A DNA stretch of 5,482 nt from Candidatus Auribacterota bacterium (GTDB taxonomy: Bacteria > Auribacterota > JAFGBW01 > JAFGJP01). This document shows, piece after piece, positions 5,424 to 5,482 of the stretch. The translations under genes and the position numbers were made by a program. Each line of letters begins with the position of its first letter. Position 1 is the stretch's first letter. The stretch is taken from the NCBI GenBank assembly GCA_016929035.1, contig JAFGJP010000226.1:1-5482 (forward strand). Reading direction: 5' to 3'. Below the pieces are notes generated by a model. That model saw nothing but the letters and a program-made list of their open reading frames with translations. It had not been told where the DNA came from and made no database searches.

Positions 5424-5482
5424 ATGATAGAGAATGTGCTGATCGTCGATGACGAACCTCTGATGAGAGACTTTCTTAAAGA
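5424..5482 (+). CDS. Response regulator, N-terminal fragment (cut by window edge)
   Basis: Only 19 complete codons are present. They read MIENVLIVDDEPLMRDFLK, which is the first beta strand of a receiver domain with the acidic pair Asp9-Asp10 that binds Mg2+, followed by the start of helix 1. The phosphorylated Asp, and any AAA+ sigma-54 activation or DNA-binding domain, lie beyond the edge. Its position downstream of an NtrB/AtoS-like kinase makes it the probable phosphorylation partner, and an NtrC-family regulator (like AtoC, FlrC or FlgR) is the leading guess. The output domain cannot be determined here. The gene has a strong ribosome binding site and is separated from the kinase by 347 bases of repeat-rich DNA. 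Confidence 0.88.
   Translation, partial: MIENVLIVDDEPLMRDFLK

Overview
The window looks like a chromosomal segment of a diderm (Gram-negative type) bacterium, moderately AT-rich, with all genes on the + strand. A long gene has a clear lipoprotein signal peptide, which supports an outer membrane. The gene style (large TPR lipoprotein, FlgN-like chaperone, NtrB/AtoS-like kinase followed by a receiver-domain protein) and the intergenic repeats recall deep-branching candidate phyla such as Omnitrophota and other PVC-related lineages. That placement is an impression from memory, not a demonstration.

Layout: (1) 13-684 encodes a small membrane-anchored protein with periplasm-facing TPR repeats; its reading frame is open to the left edge, so it could start further upstream. 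(2) 681-3329, overlapping by ATGA, encodes an 882-residue lipoprotein with two Lys/Glu-rich helical linkers and about 12 consecutive TPR-like repeats. (3) 3280-3711, overlapping the lipoprotein gene by 41 or 50 bases, encodes a small all-helical protein resembling FlgN, the export chaperone of the flagellar hook-associated proteins. (4) 3712-3786 is a short gap with a TATAAT box and a small dyad. (5) 3787-5076 encodes a soluble PAS-containing histidine kinase. (6) 5077-5423 is a 347-base non-coding gap, largely filled with AT-rich short repeats of several types. (7) 5424 to the right edge is the start of a response regulator.

Interpretation: genes 1-3 are translationally linked and probably form one operon. 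The kinase and the following receiver protein are probably a cognate pair like FlrB/FlrC, FleS/FleR, FlgS/FlgR or AtoS/AtoC, in which the regulator is a sigma-54 activator of flagellar or envelope genes. The receiver here is cut off after 19 complete codons, so its output domain cannot be seen. The combination suggests an envelope/flagellar module in which the two TPR proteins may be periplasmic and outer-membrane scaffold parts. Only the kinase, the receiver and the lipoprotein signal are certain from sequence; the flagellar role rests on the FlgN resemblance.
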